This document shows positions 1 to 8,388 of a stretch of 35,432 bases of DNA, piece by piece. The stretch lies in assembly GCA_015489415.1 (NCBI GenBank), contig WFZT01000117.1, forward strand, positions 1 through 35,432. Direction: 5' to 3'. The stretch comes from Caldifarciminota bacterium. GTDB taxonomy: Bacteria; Hydrothermota; Hydrothermia; B15-G9; WFZT01. The notes under the pieces were generated by a model. The model was not told the origin of the DNA. It searched no databases and saw only the letters and a program-made list of their open reading frames with translations. The translations under genes were made by a program, and so were the position numbers. Position 1 is the stretch's first letter, and every line of letters starts with the position of its first letter.

Positions 1-344
1 AAGGTATAAGGAGGGGAGAAGAGATGGCGATGAGAAGGATGGAGATGGCGGGGGTGGAGAAGAGGGCACAGCGTCCAACGGAAAGTAGTGAAACAGATGT
101 AAACATATTTTAGGCAGGCAGAAAGAGGAAAAAATTCAGATTTTGTCCAGCAGTTTAGCAGTTTAAAAGGGGGGTAATATTGTCAAAAATCACAAAGGCA
201 ATGGAAAGCAGTGGTAAAAATATTTTACGATATCAGTAATATCAGATTTTATGACACTGTTATTATCAATCTTGACAAATATTATTGTTATCTTCCCGGA
301 GGGAAGGAGGGAAATTTACATAATTGAACACGCTCAGAAGACTC
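1..344. other. Left edge, no confident gene
   Basis: No gene can be called with confidence. On the plus strand an AGGAGG precedes an ATG at 24, and the frame runs to a TAG at 111-113. It is also open back to the window edge, so it could be a 29-residue peptide or the tail of a gene entering from the left. On the minus strand a frame starting at 106 reads hydrophobic out of the left edge. The two overlap and neither resembles a known family. From 114 to 344 the DNA is AT-rich, with a weak hairpin (CTTCCC, GGA loop, GGGAAG) near 292-306, just past the end of the CitE-like gene. Confidence 0.35.
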
Positions 345-1184
345 TTAATATCCGCGTTGGTTGATTTCGGCAGAATATTCGAGTATCTTCAGTGCCCTCC
401 TGTAATGAATCCTCTCTATCATCTTACCATCGAGGGTGGTCACTCCCCTACCCTGCTTCAGAGCCTTTTCAAAGACCTCCTTCACCCTCTTTGCCCATTC
501 AACTTCCTCCCCTCGAGGACTGAAGACCTCATTAATTACATCAAGCTGTGCAGGATGAATTGCCGTCTTGCCATCAAAACCCATAATCTTTGCAAATTCG
601 GCCTGCTTCCTCAGGGCTTCCTCGTCCCTGAGATCAAAGGCCGGTGTATCTAAAACAAAGAGGTTACGGGCATGAGCAACTGTAACAACAGCGGACATGA
701 AATAAATCATTTCGTTTCTGAACCTTGTGAGTGTCATATTGAGCTCACCAGTAAGGTCTGCTGCCCCAAAGAAAAATCCAATTAGCCTCCGACATCTCGA
801 AATATTGTTAAGGTTTAAAATAGCCTGCGGGGTCTCTATCATGGAAACAAGGGGTATGTCACCAGTTATCTCAGCCACCACCTCTAAATCCCTTAAATCT
901 TTAACCTTGGGTACCACAACGGCATCGGGTTTTATTGACCTCACAACCTCGGCGTCTCTCCTTCCCCAAATTGTTTCAAATGCATTGATCCTCACAAATA
1001 CAGATTTGTAGCCAAAATCGAGCTCCCCCAAAAACCTCTCGAGTCTCTCTCTTGATGCATCTTTCTCCTCAGGTGCAACTGCATCCTCCAGGTCGAGGAT
1101 GACCCCATCAGCACGAAAAGTCTGGGCCTTCCTCATCATCTTCTCACTATGGGTGGGAACAAATATAAAAGACCTTGTGAGCAT
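345..1184 (-). CDS. CitE/HpcH-HpaI family CoA-ester lyase-like protein
   Basis: A 279-residue TIM-barrel aldolase/lyase of the HpcH/HpaI family, closest in layout to citrate lyase beta subunit (CitE) and malyl/citramalyl-CoA lyases. It carries the Mg/acyl-CoA site D31-L-E33-D34 in the N-terminal third, the substrate arginine in a VRIN motif at residue 65, an ETPQA motif near 116-120 and a GAADL motif near 139 (family consensus GAEDL). The start has a perfect AGGAGG on the minus strand. It follows purL by 9 bases and is probably co-transcribed. No other citrate lyase genes (citD, citF, citC) are nearby, so a true citrate lyase subunit is unlikely. A free-standing citramalyl-CoA or malyl-CoA lyase is more plausible. 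The exact substrate cannot be told from sequence. Confidence 0.85.
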   Translation of the reverse strand: MLTRSFIFVPTHSEKMMRKAQTFRADGVILDLEDAVAPEEKDASRERLERFLGELDFGYKSVFVRINAFETIWGRRDAEVVRSIKPDAVVVPKVKDLRDLEVVAEITGDIPLVSMIETPQAILNLNNISRCRRLIGFFFGAADLTGELNMTLTRFRNEMIYFMSAVVTVAHARNLFVLDTPAFDLRDEEALRKQAEFAKIMGFDGKTAIHPAQLDVINEVFSPRGEEVEWAKRVKEVFEKALKQGRGVTTLDGKMIERIHYRRALKILEYSAEINQRGY

Positions 1185-1193
1185 TTTTACCTC

Positions 1194-3359
1194 CTATTTC
1201 ATGAGATCAGGGATTGCCCCAAAATAACGGCTTTTAATTTCATCAAGAGGAATGGAATACTCATTAAATCGAAGGTCACCCGCATCTGTCACCCTGCCGA
1301 TAAGCTCAAAGGACATAGTTCCCATAATCTTTTTAAATTTATCTAAATTGACAGGAGAGACCGTAACCACAAATCGGGACTGCCACTCTCCAAAGGCAGA
1401 GACCTCATCAAACCTGAAGGTTAATTCGGTACCTAATTCACCATACATGAGCATCTCCGCAATTGCCACAAGGAGTCCCCCATCGCTCACATCGTGAACT
1501 GCCGTAAAAATTCCATTCTCTATGCCAAGCAATACCCTTTCCTGCAACTCTTCCTCAAAATCCAAATCCGTGGTATCGATTTTACCTGTTGAATCACCAT
1601 AGAAGACATCAAGAAATATACTTCCCCCTATCTTCCCCGTCTCTTTCCCCACAACAAAAATAAGGTCTCCCGGGGCCTTGACCTGCATGTCCATACGTTT
1701 TTCAATATCCTCAAGAAATCCCACCATTCCTACAATGGGAGTGGGATAAATCTTTCTCGTCTCGGACTGATTGTAAAAACTCACGTTACCTGACACAAAA
1801 GGCACGTTGAAGAATTTTGCCACCTCATTCATCCCCCGAACCGCTTCTTTGAAAGTCCAGAACACCTCTGGATCATTGGGATTGGCAAAGTTGAGGCCAT
1901 CTGTAATACCAATGGGCCTCGCTCCGACAGCAACGAGATTTCTCATTGCCTCCAAAACCGTATTTTTACCACCCTCGAAAGGATCAAGGTAAACTAACTT
2001 CCCGTTCCCATCAATGGTTACAGCAATACCGAATGGTTTCCCTTTAATCCTCAGAACAGCTGCATCTCCGTGACCCGGTAAAAGAACGGTGTTGGTGCCC
2101 ACCATGTGGTCATACTGGGTATATACCCACTCCTTGCTCGCAATGCTCGGGTGTGATATGAGCTTGAGCAGTTTCTCATCGAGATTGTCCGAGGAGCGGA
2201 CAATTTGAATTTCCCTTATTTTTTCAAGATACTCTGGCCTTTTAACGGGCAGGTTTTTGACAGGAACCCCTTCTGTCAGGGCATCAATGGGGATTTCTGC
2301 GATTGTTTCACCATCTTTGACAATTCTAAATACCCTTTCTTCAATAACTCTTCCGATCACGGCAAAATCTATGTCCCATTTTTCTGCAACTTTCCTGACT
2401 TTCTCAACCCCCTCAGGCTTCACAGAGATGACCATCCTCTCCTGTGATTCAGAGAGAAGAACCTCATAGGGGGTCATATCCCGTGAGCGTGTTGGAACCT
2501 GATTTACATCAATTTCAACACCAACTCCCGATTTTGATGCCATCTCAGGTGGAGTGGTAGAAAGGCCACCGGCTCCAAGGTCCTGAATACCATCCACTTC
2601 GGGTATTTCAATTATCTCCATCGTCGCTTCAATGAGAAGCTTTTCCATAAAGGGGTCACCCACCTGAACATTGGGAACCTTCTTTTCAACTTCACCAACG
2701 AGGTCTTCTGATGCAAAGGTAGCCCCGTGGATACCGTCCCTGCCTGTTTTATTGCCAATCAAAACCAGCAGGTTCCCGGGCTCTCCTGCACGGCTCATCT
2801 TGATCTTATCCAGCTTCACAAGCCCCACAGCCATGACATTGACAAGACAATTGTCCTCGTAAGGCTCATCAAAATAGACCTCACCACCCACTGTGGGCAC
2901 ACCTATGCAGTTCCCATAAAAGCTTATACCACTTACAACACCCTCAAAAAGTTGCCTCGAGCGGGGAGATGTAAGGGGGCCGAATCTCAAGGAGTCGAGA
3001 AGGGCTATAGGACGTGCTCCCATGGATATCACATCACGAATAATTCCACCAATCCCTGTTGCTGCCCCGTGAAAGGGTTCCACAGCCGATGGGTGATTGT
3101 GACTTTCAACTTTGAAGGCAACACCCAATTCATCATCGAGATATAGGACACCTGCATTTTCTCCGGGACCCTGAAGTATCCTTTCCCCTTTTGTGTGAAG
3201 AGTTCTGAGAACCGGCTTAGAGCTTTTATACGAGCAATGTTCTGACCATGAGGTGGAGAATATGCCGAGCTCTAAGAGATTGGGCTCTCTTCCCAAATAC
3301 TCCAGAATCTTTTGATACTCTTCTTTGGTGAAACCGTGAGCCTCAATAATTTCCTGCAT
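1194..3359 (-). CDS. purL: Phosphoribosylformylglycinamidine synthase, small-type PurL
   Basis: The ATP-dependent synthetase subunit of FGAM synthase, which makes formylglycinamidine ribonucleotide in purine synthesis. At about 721 residues it is the small type that works with separate PurQ (glutaminase) and PurS, neither of which is in this window. It has the N-terminal FGAR/ATP segment ESHNHPSAVEPFHGAATG, the DGIHGATFASEDL segment and a second AIRS-like half containing VHDVSDGGLL. I chose the ATG at 3359 (protein begins MQEIIEAHGF). A frame-extending TTG at 3386 is possible, but a TATAAT box (3366-3371) lies between the two, so a transcript from that promoter could not contain the TTG. There is no Shine-Dalgarno upstream of the ATG, so the mRNA may be leaderless. 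Followed after 9 bases by the CitE-like gene. Confidence 0.95.
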   Translation of the reverse strand: MQEIIEAHGFTKEEYQKILEYLGREPNLLELGIFSTSWSEHCSYKSSKPVLRTLHTKGERILQGPGENAGVLYLDDELGVAFKVESHNHPSAVEPFHGAATGIGGIIRDVISMGARPIALLDSLRFGPLTSPRSRQLFEGVVSGISFYGNCIGVPTVGGEVYFDEPYEDNCLVNVMAVGLVKLDKIKMSRAGEPGNLLVLIGNKTGRDGIHGATFASEDLVGEVEKKVPNVQVGDPFMEKLLIEATMEIIEIPEVDGIQDLGAGGLSTTPPEMASKSGVGVEIDVNQVPTRSRDMTPYEVLLSESQERMVISVKPEGVEKVRKVAEKWDIDFAVIGRVIEERVFRIVKDGETIAEIPIDALTEGVPVKNLPVKRPEYLEKIREIQIVRSSDNLDEKLLKLISHPSIASKEWVYTQYDHMVGTNTVLLPGHGDAAVLRIKGKPFGIAVTIDGNGKLVYLDPFEGGKNTVLEAMRNLVAVGARPIGITDGLNFANPNDPEVFWTFKEAVRGMNEVAKFFNVPFVSGNVSFYNQSETRKIYPTPIVGMVGFLEDIEKRMDMQVKAPGDLIFVVGKETGKIGGSIFLDVFYGDSTGKIDTTDLDFEEELQERVLLGIENGIFTAVHDVSDGGLLVAIAEMLMYGELGTELTFRFDEVSAFGEWQSRFVVTVSPVNLDKFKKIMGTMSFELIGRVTDAGDLRFNEYSIPLDEIKSRYFGAIPDLMK

Positions 3360-3365
3360 GGGACT

Positions 3366-3394
3366 ATTATATTTGAAAACCCTCAAAATGTCGC
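3366..3394 (-). promoter_or_regulatory. purL promoter, predicted leaderless
   Basis: On the minus strand a -35-like GCGACA (3389-3394), a 17-base spacer and a consensus TATAAT (3366-3371) end 6 bases before the purL ATG. Transcription would start at or within one base of the start codon, which agrees with the missing Shine-Dalgarno. Confidence 0.6.
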
Positions 3395-3444
3395 CAATGA
3401 ACCTACACTTAATAAGTGTATTCGATAGCCACCTCGTGCGAAGA

Positions 3445-4746
3445 TTAATTCGTCCTTGTTGGGACTCCCATGACTCTTAGACATCTTGTTTCTGTCGTAT
3501 CAGAATCACCTGTAATTGATCCCTCCCACATGTGATAAGAATGTACACCATTTCGCAATCCCCTGATGTCCACCGAGAAATACCAGTAGTTCAATTTCTC
3601 AAGGTCGTTATGATAGAGAATCTCTATATCATGTTGACTCAGGGCTCTATTGTAGATTTTTACCTCATCCAACCTGCCGTCATAAAAATACCAGGGATTT
3701 CGGTTTAGCATCTCTGATCCCAGCATGAGAGAGTGTGGAAATCTGGGGAATCCGTGTAAAGGAAGGCTTGCGACCAGAGTGCCGTTCAAATATAACCTGA
3801 CATACTCACCATCGTATGTCCCGGTAATAAAATACCAATGCCTTCTGGATAGCATTCGTTCCGGAATTTTCACATGAGCTTCAGCATCATAGGTTGTCAC
3901 ATCCATTACAAGGGCCCTTTGAACCTTACTAAGATAAAAATTATACGGACGAAGACTGGAATATATGACTCCTGCAAAATCCCTATCAAGCTCACCGGGT
4001 AAAGAATTTAAGTAAATCCAGAAGGCAACCGTGAATTGTTTAAATGGGTCCTCGCGATTTAAATTCTTAAATCCATAGATTTTGCTGTTACAGCCACCGG
4101 GGTCATTTAATATATAAAAAATTCTATGAATATCATCATAATCCAGACCTTCATTCAGACCCTCCTGCACCCTTCCTACAACAGTTCCATCCTTTTTCAC
4201 CTTCCATACAAGATTATCATAGCCGGAAACCAGATACAGGAAGTGCCCATCGTGCGTAATTCCTTGAATAAATTTCACTGCGTTGGAAAGATTTATTCTT
4301 CCAATATAGTGGAAATCTCTCATCGAGTATTTAAAAATGTGACGGGAATCGCAAAAACTCGTAACGTAGAAAGCATCTTCATCTGGGACGACTGTTAAGG
4401 ATGAAACTTCGTGTTTGTATCTCGACACATCATGACAACCCAAAAATTCGAGACTTGCTGCTTTCCACACACATATCTTCGATGGAAGGTATGAGTTGCA
4501 ACTATGGAAATTATCCGCGACGACGTAAAGATACCCGTTATAATAATCCCCATCTCCCAGATGAGAAACACCGCATTCTTGGTTTACATTGTAATCAGCT
4601 CCTACAAGCTCCCAATCCTTAGTATATTTCAGTATTGCGTTGTTGTGAAACACGTAAAAATAATTTCCGTCAGTTGCAATACCCTGGTGTGCATGAATAA
4701 CTGGAGATTCTGAAACCTGTTTAAAAGAGAATAGACCTTTCTGCAA
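3445..4746 (-). CDS. C-terminal piece of interrupted LamG/beta-propeller protein
   Basis: The 433-codon piece would start only at a weak TTG (4746), but the frame is open without a stop back to the TGA at 4906-4908, giving 53 more sensible codons. Those codons read as the first part of a LamG (concanavalin A-like) domain (FDYSSYHNNGHIWGR, then FGKSLEFDRGFIKIPD). Then comes a beta-propeller-like stretch of about 220 residues with repeated 'ATDGNYFYVF' / 'THDGHFLYLVSG' type strands. After it the LamG fold resumes (FTVAFWIYLNSLPGE, YFITGTYDGEYVRLYLNG, GRLDEVKIYNRALS). No signal peptide or ribosome site is seen at the TTG, so this is almost certainly the downstream part of the gene whose start is at 5811, not an independent gene. 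Confidence 0.6.
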   Translation of the reverse strand: MQKGLFSFKQVSESPVIHAHQGIATDGNYFYVFHNNAILKYTKDWELVGADYNVNQECGVSHLGDGDYYNGYLYVVADNFHSCNSYLPSKICVWKAASLEFLGCHDVSRYKHEVSSLTVVPDEDAFYVTSFCDSRHIFKYSMRDFHYIGRINLSNAVKFIQGITHDGHFLYLVSGYDNLVWKVKKDGTVVGRVQEGLNEGLDYDDIHRIFYILNDPGGCNSKIYGFKNLNREDPFKQFTVAFWIYLNSLPGELDRDFAGVIYSSLRPYNFYLSKVQRALVMDVTTYDAEAHVKIPERMLSRRHWYFITGTYDGEYVRLYLNGTLVASLPLHGFPRFPHSLMLGSEMLNRNPWYFYDGRLDEVKIYNRALSQHDIEILYHNDLEKLNYWYFSVDIRGLRNGVHSYHMWEGSITGDSDTTETRCLRVMGVPTRTN

Positions 4747-4905
4747 ATCTGGTATCTTTATAAATCCCCTGTCAAACTCTAAAGATTTTCCAAAAATTCC
4801 GTTACATTCATAGACTCTCCCCCAAATGTGCCCGTTATTATGATAAGACGAGTAGTCAAAAACGATTTTATCAAATCTATCACCGTAATTTTCTCCGAGA
4901 TAATT

Positions 4906-5811
4906 TCAGTTCTCAAAGCTGTACGAGAGTAACAGGTTCATGTCAGATGGATTTGTGTATAAAATAGCCTTTTGGGCGTCTAAAACGCAGTTTATTTTAT
5001 CAACAAAGTTTGACCCACTATAGAAATTCAAAATTTCCTGCCTATCAAGCCGAATATTCATGGAATCCCAGAGAATCCCTACGTTGTCAAGATGCTCGTC
5101 CTTAATTCTTGATCTAATTGTAACTGTATTTCTAAGGATATAAGCATTGTTCCGTGGCGTTGGATAAATGAATACGATTTTCCTGGATTTAAAATCCTTA
5201 TCGACAGGTCTTCCTTTCTGGACGCCAACGTTTGATTTGACGACTTTAACAGTGATCACGCTATCCAAACAACCAACCACTAAGGTAGTTTCTTCTGGCG
5301 TAACAAGAAAAACCTCGGAATGCGAATCAAACCTAAAGTGAACTTTACACGGCAAATTGTCCGATGGTTTTAGAAGCAGATAAGGGGATTTGACACCCTT
5401 AAGATGCAAAAACTTATATACATGCCCGTCCATTTTAAGGAAATAAACTCCCGGTGATAAGGAAAAATTCAGAATACCAGGGCCTGGCCCTAAAACCCTG
5501 CCTTTTATGGGTATCTCCCGACCTGTGATGTCATAGATAGAAATGGAATCACCATGGGATGAGTATGCCAATACCTGGCGTAATTCATATTTCCCGGAGA
5601 ACGCAGACTCCTGGCACTCACATACTTTACGCCTTTTTAATTCTATTTCTCCTTGAAAATTAGTGGTATCTTCAAATGCTGAATCCCCGTATCGAATATT
5701 CAAAGTTAAATGTGGAATTTGATTGTCTCTTTGATCCAAGATCCTGATCTTTATAGTCTGGTGGGGATGATTAAGGCACAAGAGTATAAAGATAAAAACA
5801 ATTTTCCCCAT
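4906..5811 (-). CDS. N-terminal piece of interrupted secreted LamG protein
   Basis: A 301-codon frame beginning with a signal peptide (MGKIVFIFILLCLNHPH) and probably exported. Residues about 19-62 look like a small beta-sandwich (carboxypeptidase-regulatory-like). Residues about 90-140 resemble a type IX-style sorting-tail fold placed internally (SISIYDITGREI and then GVYFLKMDG). The rest is unrecognised until the end, where MNLLLSYSFEN is the first strand of a LamG domain. That domain is cut by the TGA at 4906-4908 and resumes in the same frame. The ATG follows the trmI stop immediately, with AAGGAG very close upstream, so it is translationally coupled to the rib/trmI operon. Confidence 0.6.
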   Translation of the reverse strand: MGKIVFIFILLCLNHPHQTIKIRILDQRDNQIPHLTLNIRYGDSAFEDTTNFQGEIELKRRKVCECQESAFSGKYELRQVLAYSSHGDSISIYDITGREIPIKGRVLGPGPGILNFSLSPGVYFLKMDGHVYKFLHLKGVKSPYLLLKPSDNLPCKVHFRFDSHSEVFLVTPEETTLVVGCLDSVITVKVVKSNVGVQKGRPVDKDFKSRKIVFIYPTPRNNAYILRNTVTIRSRIKDEHLDNVGILWDSMNIRLDRQEILNFYSGSNFVDKINCVLDAQKAILYTNPSDMNLLLSYSFEN

Positions 5812-6564
5812 TCACTCCTTTTTGATATTCCAGGCAAACGTTAAATACCCGGTATGGGAAACCATTCGTTCCCTCGGACGGGTCTTGCCGGGTCTTACGA
5901 GCATCTCGCGCTCAAGGATTTCCACACACTTGAGCCTTATAAACCCCACATCCTTCAAAGCCTCGTGGGTCTTCTGAACCTGCTCAATGGTTGGGGAAAG
6001 TGAAACCCACACATGCCCGGGCTTCAAAACCTTGTAAACTGGCTCAACCAGCGTCCAGGGCTCGGGAACATCAATAAATGCAGCATCCACAGGCTCAATG
6101 TTGAAGCCCTCAACCACCGGGTCCCTGTGATGAAATTCGACCCTATGGTCAAGACCAGCATCCTTTACATTTTTTATGGCATTATTGAAAAACTCTTCGC
6201 GTCTTTCAAAGGTATAGACCTTCCCTTCATCTCCCACAATGGTCGCAAGAATTATAGTCAATGCTCCTGAGCCTGTCCCGGTCTCAAGCACCTTTGAACC
6301 TGCTCCGATACCCGTTTCAACTATCATATACCCGGCATCCTTTGGGTAAATGATGGTGGTCGTCCTTTTTACCCTCATGGAAATTTCGCGTGTGGTTGGG
6401 AAAAGAACGTAGAAAGATTTTCCGAGGTGTGTTTCAAGCCTTTTGCCAAATTCTATTTTTTCAGGCAGGGTAAGAACCCCTAAATGGGTCTGTATTTTCC
6501 TACCGGGCTCAAATTTTACAAGATATTCGGCCTTTTTGCCCCCGTATAAAAGTATTTTGTCCAC
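5812..6564 (-). CDS. trmI: tRNA (adenine-N1)-methyltransferase, TrmI family
   Basis: A 250-residue SAM-dependent methyltransferase of the TrmI/Trm61 family, which makes m1A58 (and in some lineages m1A57/58) in the T loop of tRNA. An N-terminal beta domain (FEPGRKIQTHLG) is followed by the Rossmann fold with motif I VLETGTGSGALT near 90-101, the acidic motif YTFERREEF, and the IDVPEPW motif (the family has DxPxPW) in the catalytic region. The C-terminal SHTGYLTFAW is family-typical. The start is GTG, 1 base past the ribH TGA, with no strong ribosome site, so translation is likely coupled to ribH. m1A58 is important for tRNA stability in thermophiles, which fits the suspected lifestyle but does not prove it. 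Confidence 0.93.
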   Translation of the reverse strand: MDKILLYGGKKAEYLVKFEPGRKIQTHLGVLTLPEKIEFGKRLETHLGKSFYVLFPTTREISMRVKRTTTIIYPKDAGYMIVETGIGAGSKVLETGTGSGALTIILATIVGDEGKVYTFERREEFFNNAIKNVKDAGLDHRVEFHHRDPVVEGFNIEPVDAAFIDVPEPWTLVEPVYKVLKPGHVWVSLSPTIEQVQKTHEALKDVGFIRLKCVEILEREMLVRPGKTRPRERMVSHTGYLTFAWNIKKE

Positions 6565-6565
6565 T

Positions 6566-7027
6566 TCAGATATTCTCGATCACAGAAAGGGTTTCGAGCA
6601 GGGAGATAACGGCATCGCGTCCCTTATTGCCCATTTTTCCGCCAGCTCTGTCCTCTGCCTGCTCAAACGTATCAGCGGTTATGACACCATAAGCTATGGG
6701 AACATCTTCGTCTAACATCACCCTGGCAATTCCCTTTGTAACCTCAGCCGCAACGTAATCGAAATGAGGGGTTTCACCACGAATCACAGCGGAAAGTGCT
6801 ACAAGCCCATCGTATTTTCCGGACTTTGCGAGTTTCTTTAAAACCAAAGGCACCTCAAACGCCCCCGGCACCCAGTAAATATCCACAAGGTCAAGGTCAC
6901 CACCCAACTGTTCAACCGCATCAAGGGCACCATCTACGAGTTTTGAGGTTATGAAATCATTGAACTTTGAGGCAACAATGCCGATCCTCTTACCGGCAGC
7001 ACTGATTTTCCCCTTGTATTCAGCCAT
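6566..7027 (-). CDS. ribH: 6,7-dimethyl-8-ribityllumazine synthase
   Basis: Lumazine synthase (153 residues, usual length), which condenses the ribA-derived aminouracil with the ribB-derived dihydroxybutanone phosphate. Visible motifs are [26 protein letters not shown] with the conserved active-site histidine, and [16 protein letters not shown] followed by a phosphate-binding NKG. It overlaps the end of ribBA by 8 bases, and its AAGGAG ribosome site lies inside the ribBA tail, so the two are coupled. Riboflavin synthase (ribE) and ribD are not in this window. Confidence 0.97.
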   Translation of the reverse strand: MAEYKGKISAAGKRIGIVASKFNDFITSKLVDGALDAVEQLGGDLDLVDIYWVPGAFEVPLVLKKLAKSGKYDGLVALSAVIRGETPHFDYVAAEVTKGIARVMLDEDVPIAYGVITADTFEQAEDRAGGKMGNKGRDAVISLLETLSVIENI

Positions 7028-8276
7028 TTTTCTTCTCCTTTACAACCTTAAAGCCACCCCTCTTTTCGATCTCTCCGAGCAGATGGCCCAGTTTATCCCT
7101 TTTAACCTTAAGGTAAAACAAATTCACGTCGTTGGGCTCAATTATGAGAGGAACACGCTCCACAACCTTTAGCCCGTATCCTTCAAGCCCTACGATTTTC
7201 CTTGGATTATTTGTAATCAACCTGATTGTCGAAAGACCCAGATCTACGAGAATCTGAGCACCTATACCATAGTCTCTCAGGTCCGGTGGGAATCCAAGCT
7301 TTTCATTGGCCTCTACAGTGTCGTATCCCATATCCTGGAGCTCATAGGCCTTGAGTTTGTTAACCAGCCCAATGCCCCTTCCTTCCTGTCTCATGTAAAG
7401 AAGCACTCCAAGACCTTCTTTATCAATCATCTGCATGGCAGTGTGAAGCTGGTCTCCGCAGTCACATCTGAGGGAGCCAAAAACGTCTCCTGTGAGGCAT
7501 TCGCTATGAACCCTGACGAGCACGTTTTGCTTGCCCCTGACGTCTCCTTTTACAAGTGCCACATGAACCTCACCGGTGATAATATCCTGGTAGGCATGCA
7601 GTCTGAAATGGCCATACTTTGTGGGGAGGTTGGTCTCTGCCACCTTTTTGACAAGTTTTTCTCTCTGGATGCGGTAATGGATCAGGTCCCGAATGCTGAT
7701 GATCTTCATGTTGAATTTTTTAGCAAGTTCCACCAGCTTGGGTAATCTTGCCATGTGGCCATCGTCATCCAGAATCTCGCAGATGACTCCTGCAGGTTTC
7801 AGGCCAGCAAGCCTTGCAAGGTCAATGGATGCCTCTGTATGGCCAGCACGACGTAAAACCCCACCCTCCTTGCCCATGAGTGTATAGACATGACCTGGCC
7901 TTGCGAAATCATTAGGTCCCTTGGACGGATCAACTGCTTGAAGGATGGTAATTGCCCTATCAAATGCCGAAGAACCAGTGGTGGTGCCACTTTTGGCATC
8001 AATCGGTATCCCAAAGTTTGTTCCGTGCTTTGACGTATTTGTAAGGGGCATATCCAACTCGAGTTCGTGGAAACGCTTCTCATCAAGAGCAAGGCAGATC
8101 AGGCCTCTTCCGTGGGTTGCCATAAAGTTGATGATCTCCGGTGTTATCTTTTCAGCGGCTGCGACAAAATCACCTTCGTTTTCGCGGTCTTCGTCATCCA
8201 CAACGATGACCATCTTTCCTTTTTTTATATCTTCAATGGCTTCTTCAACTGGTGAAAAAATCTTCTCTTTCTCCAT
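7020..8276 (-). CDS. ribBA: Bifunctional DHBP synthase / GTP cyclohydrolase II
   Basis: A 418-residue fusion that starts both branches of riboflavin synthesis. The N-terminal RibB half has the acidic metal/substrate site [10 protein letters not shown] (residues 27-36) and the [10 protein letters not shown] and [11 protein letters not shown] segments. The C-terminal RibA half begins near 207 and has the zinc cysteines of [18 protein letters not shown], then RQEGRGIGL and [15 protein letters not shown]. Both halves keep their catalytic motifs, so both activities are expected. GAGGTAA lies about seven bases before the ATG. It is the first gene of the ribBA-ribH-trmI-LamG operon. I see no FMN riboswitch in the short leader. 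Confidence 0.97.
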   Translation of the reverse strand: MEKEKIFSPVEEAIEDIKKGKMVIVVDDEDRENEGDFVAAAEKITPEIINFMATHGRGLICLALDEKRFHELELDMPLTNTSKHGTNFGIPIDAKSGTTTGSSAFDRAITILQAVDPSKGPNDFARPGHVYTLMGKEGGVLRRAGHTEASIDLARLAGLKPAGVICEILDDDGHMARLPKLVELAKKFNMKIISIRDLIHYRIQREKLVKKVAETNLPTKYGHFRLHAYQDIITGEVHVALVKGDVRGKQNVLVRVHSECLTGDVFGSLRCDCGDQLHTAMQMIDKEGLGVLLYMRQEGRGIGLVNKLKAYELQDMGYDTVEANEKLGFPPDLRDYGIGAQILVDLGLSTIRLITNNPRKIVGLEGYGLKVVERVPLIIEPNDVNLFYLKVKRDKLGHLLGEIEKRGGFKVVKEKKNG

Positions 8277-8304
8277 AATTTTACCTCGCGCTAATTGGAC
8301 TAAA

Positions 8305-8333
8305 ATTATACCTCATAGGTCAGTTATTCTCAA
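8305..8333 (-). promoter_or_regulatory. ribBA operon promoter
   Basis: On the minus strand TTGAGA (8328-8333), exactly 17 bases, then TATAAT (8305-8310), a near-consensus sigma-70 promoter. The leader to the ribBA ATG is only about 20 bases and holds a Shine-Dalgarno. That is too short for an FMN riboswitch. Confidence 0.8.
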
Positions 8334-8388
8334 AGATGCTGGAAATTGGAGGCTTGAATATTTTATCATCTTAAAAAGGAGGAAAAAC

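Larger units (their letters stand above)
3445..5811 (-). pseudogene. Secreted LamG/beta-propeller gene split by in-frame TGA
   Basis: The two pieces lie in one frame: 301 codons, one TGA (4906-4908), then 487 codons to TAA at 3445-3447. Restoring the TGA to a sense codon (TGG or CGA would need one change) gives one secreted protein of 788 residues with a continuous LamG domain that hosts an inserted beta-propeller. Because the domain runs through the stop, this is best read as a single gene with a nonsense change, an assembly or sequencing error, or, less likely, readthrough. Confidence 0.75.

Noticed and set aside
292-306. Terminator for the CitE-like gene
   Set aside because: The stem is only 6 bp and no T-run follows on the minus strand; kept as a remark only.
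3360-3386. TTG start for purL giving 730 residues
   Set aside because: A consensus TATAAT lies between the TTG and the ATG at 3359, and the extra nine residues are not typical of the family.
4870-4908. TGA at 4906 as a selenocysteine codon
   Set aside because: No convincing bacterial SECIS-like stem follows the codon, and LamG proteins are not known selenoproteins.
8277-8310. FMN riboswitch before ribBA
   Set aside because: The leader from the near-consensus promoter is only about 20 bases.
7945-8388. Upstream extension of the SDR frame
   Set aside because: The frame is open, but that part is antisense to ribBA and crosses the ribBA promoter; the ATG at 8389 has a strong AAAAGGAGG and begins the SDR fold.
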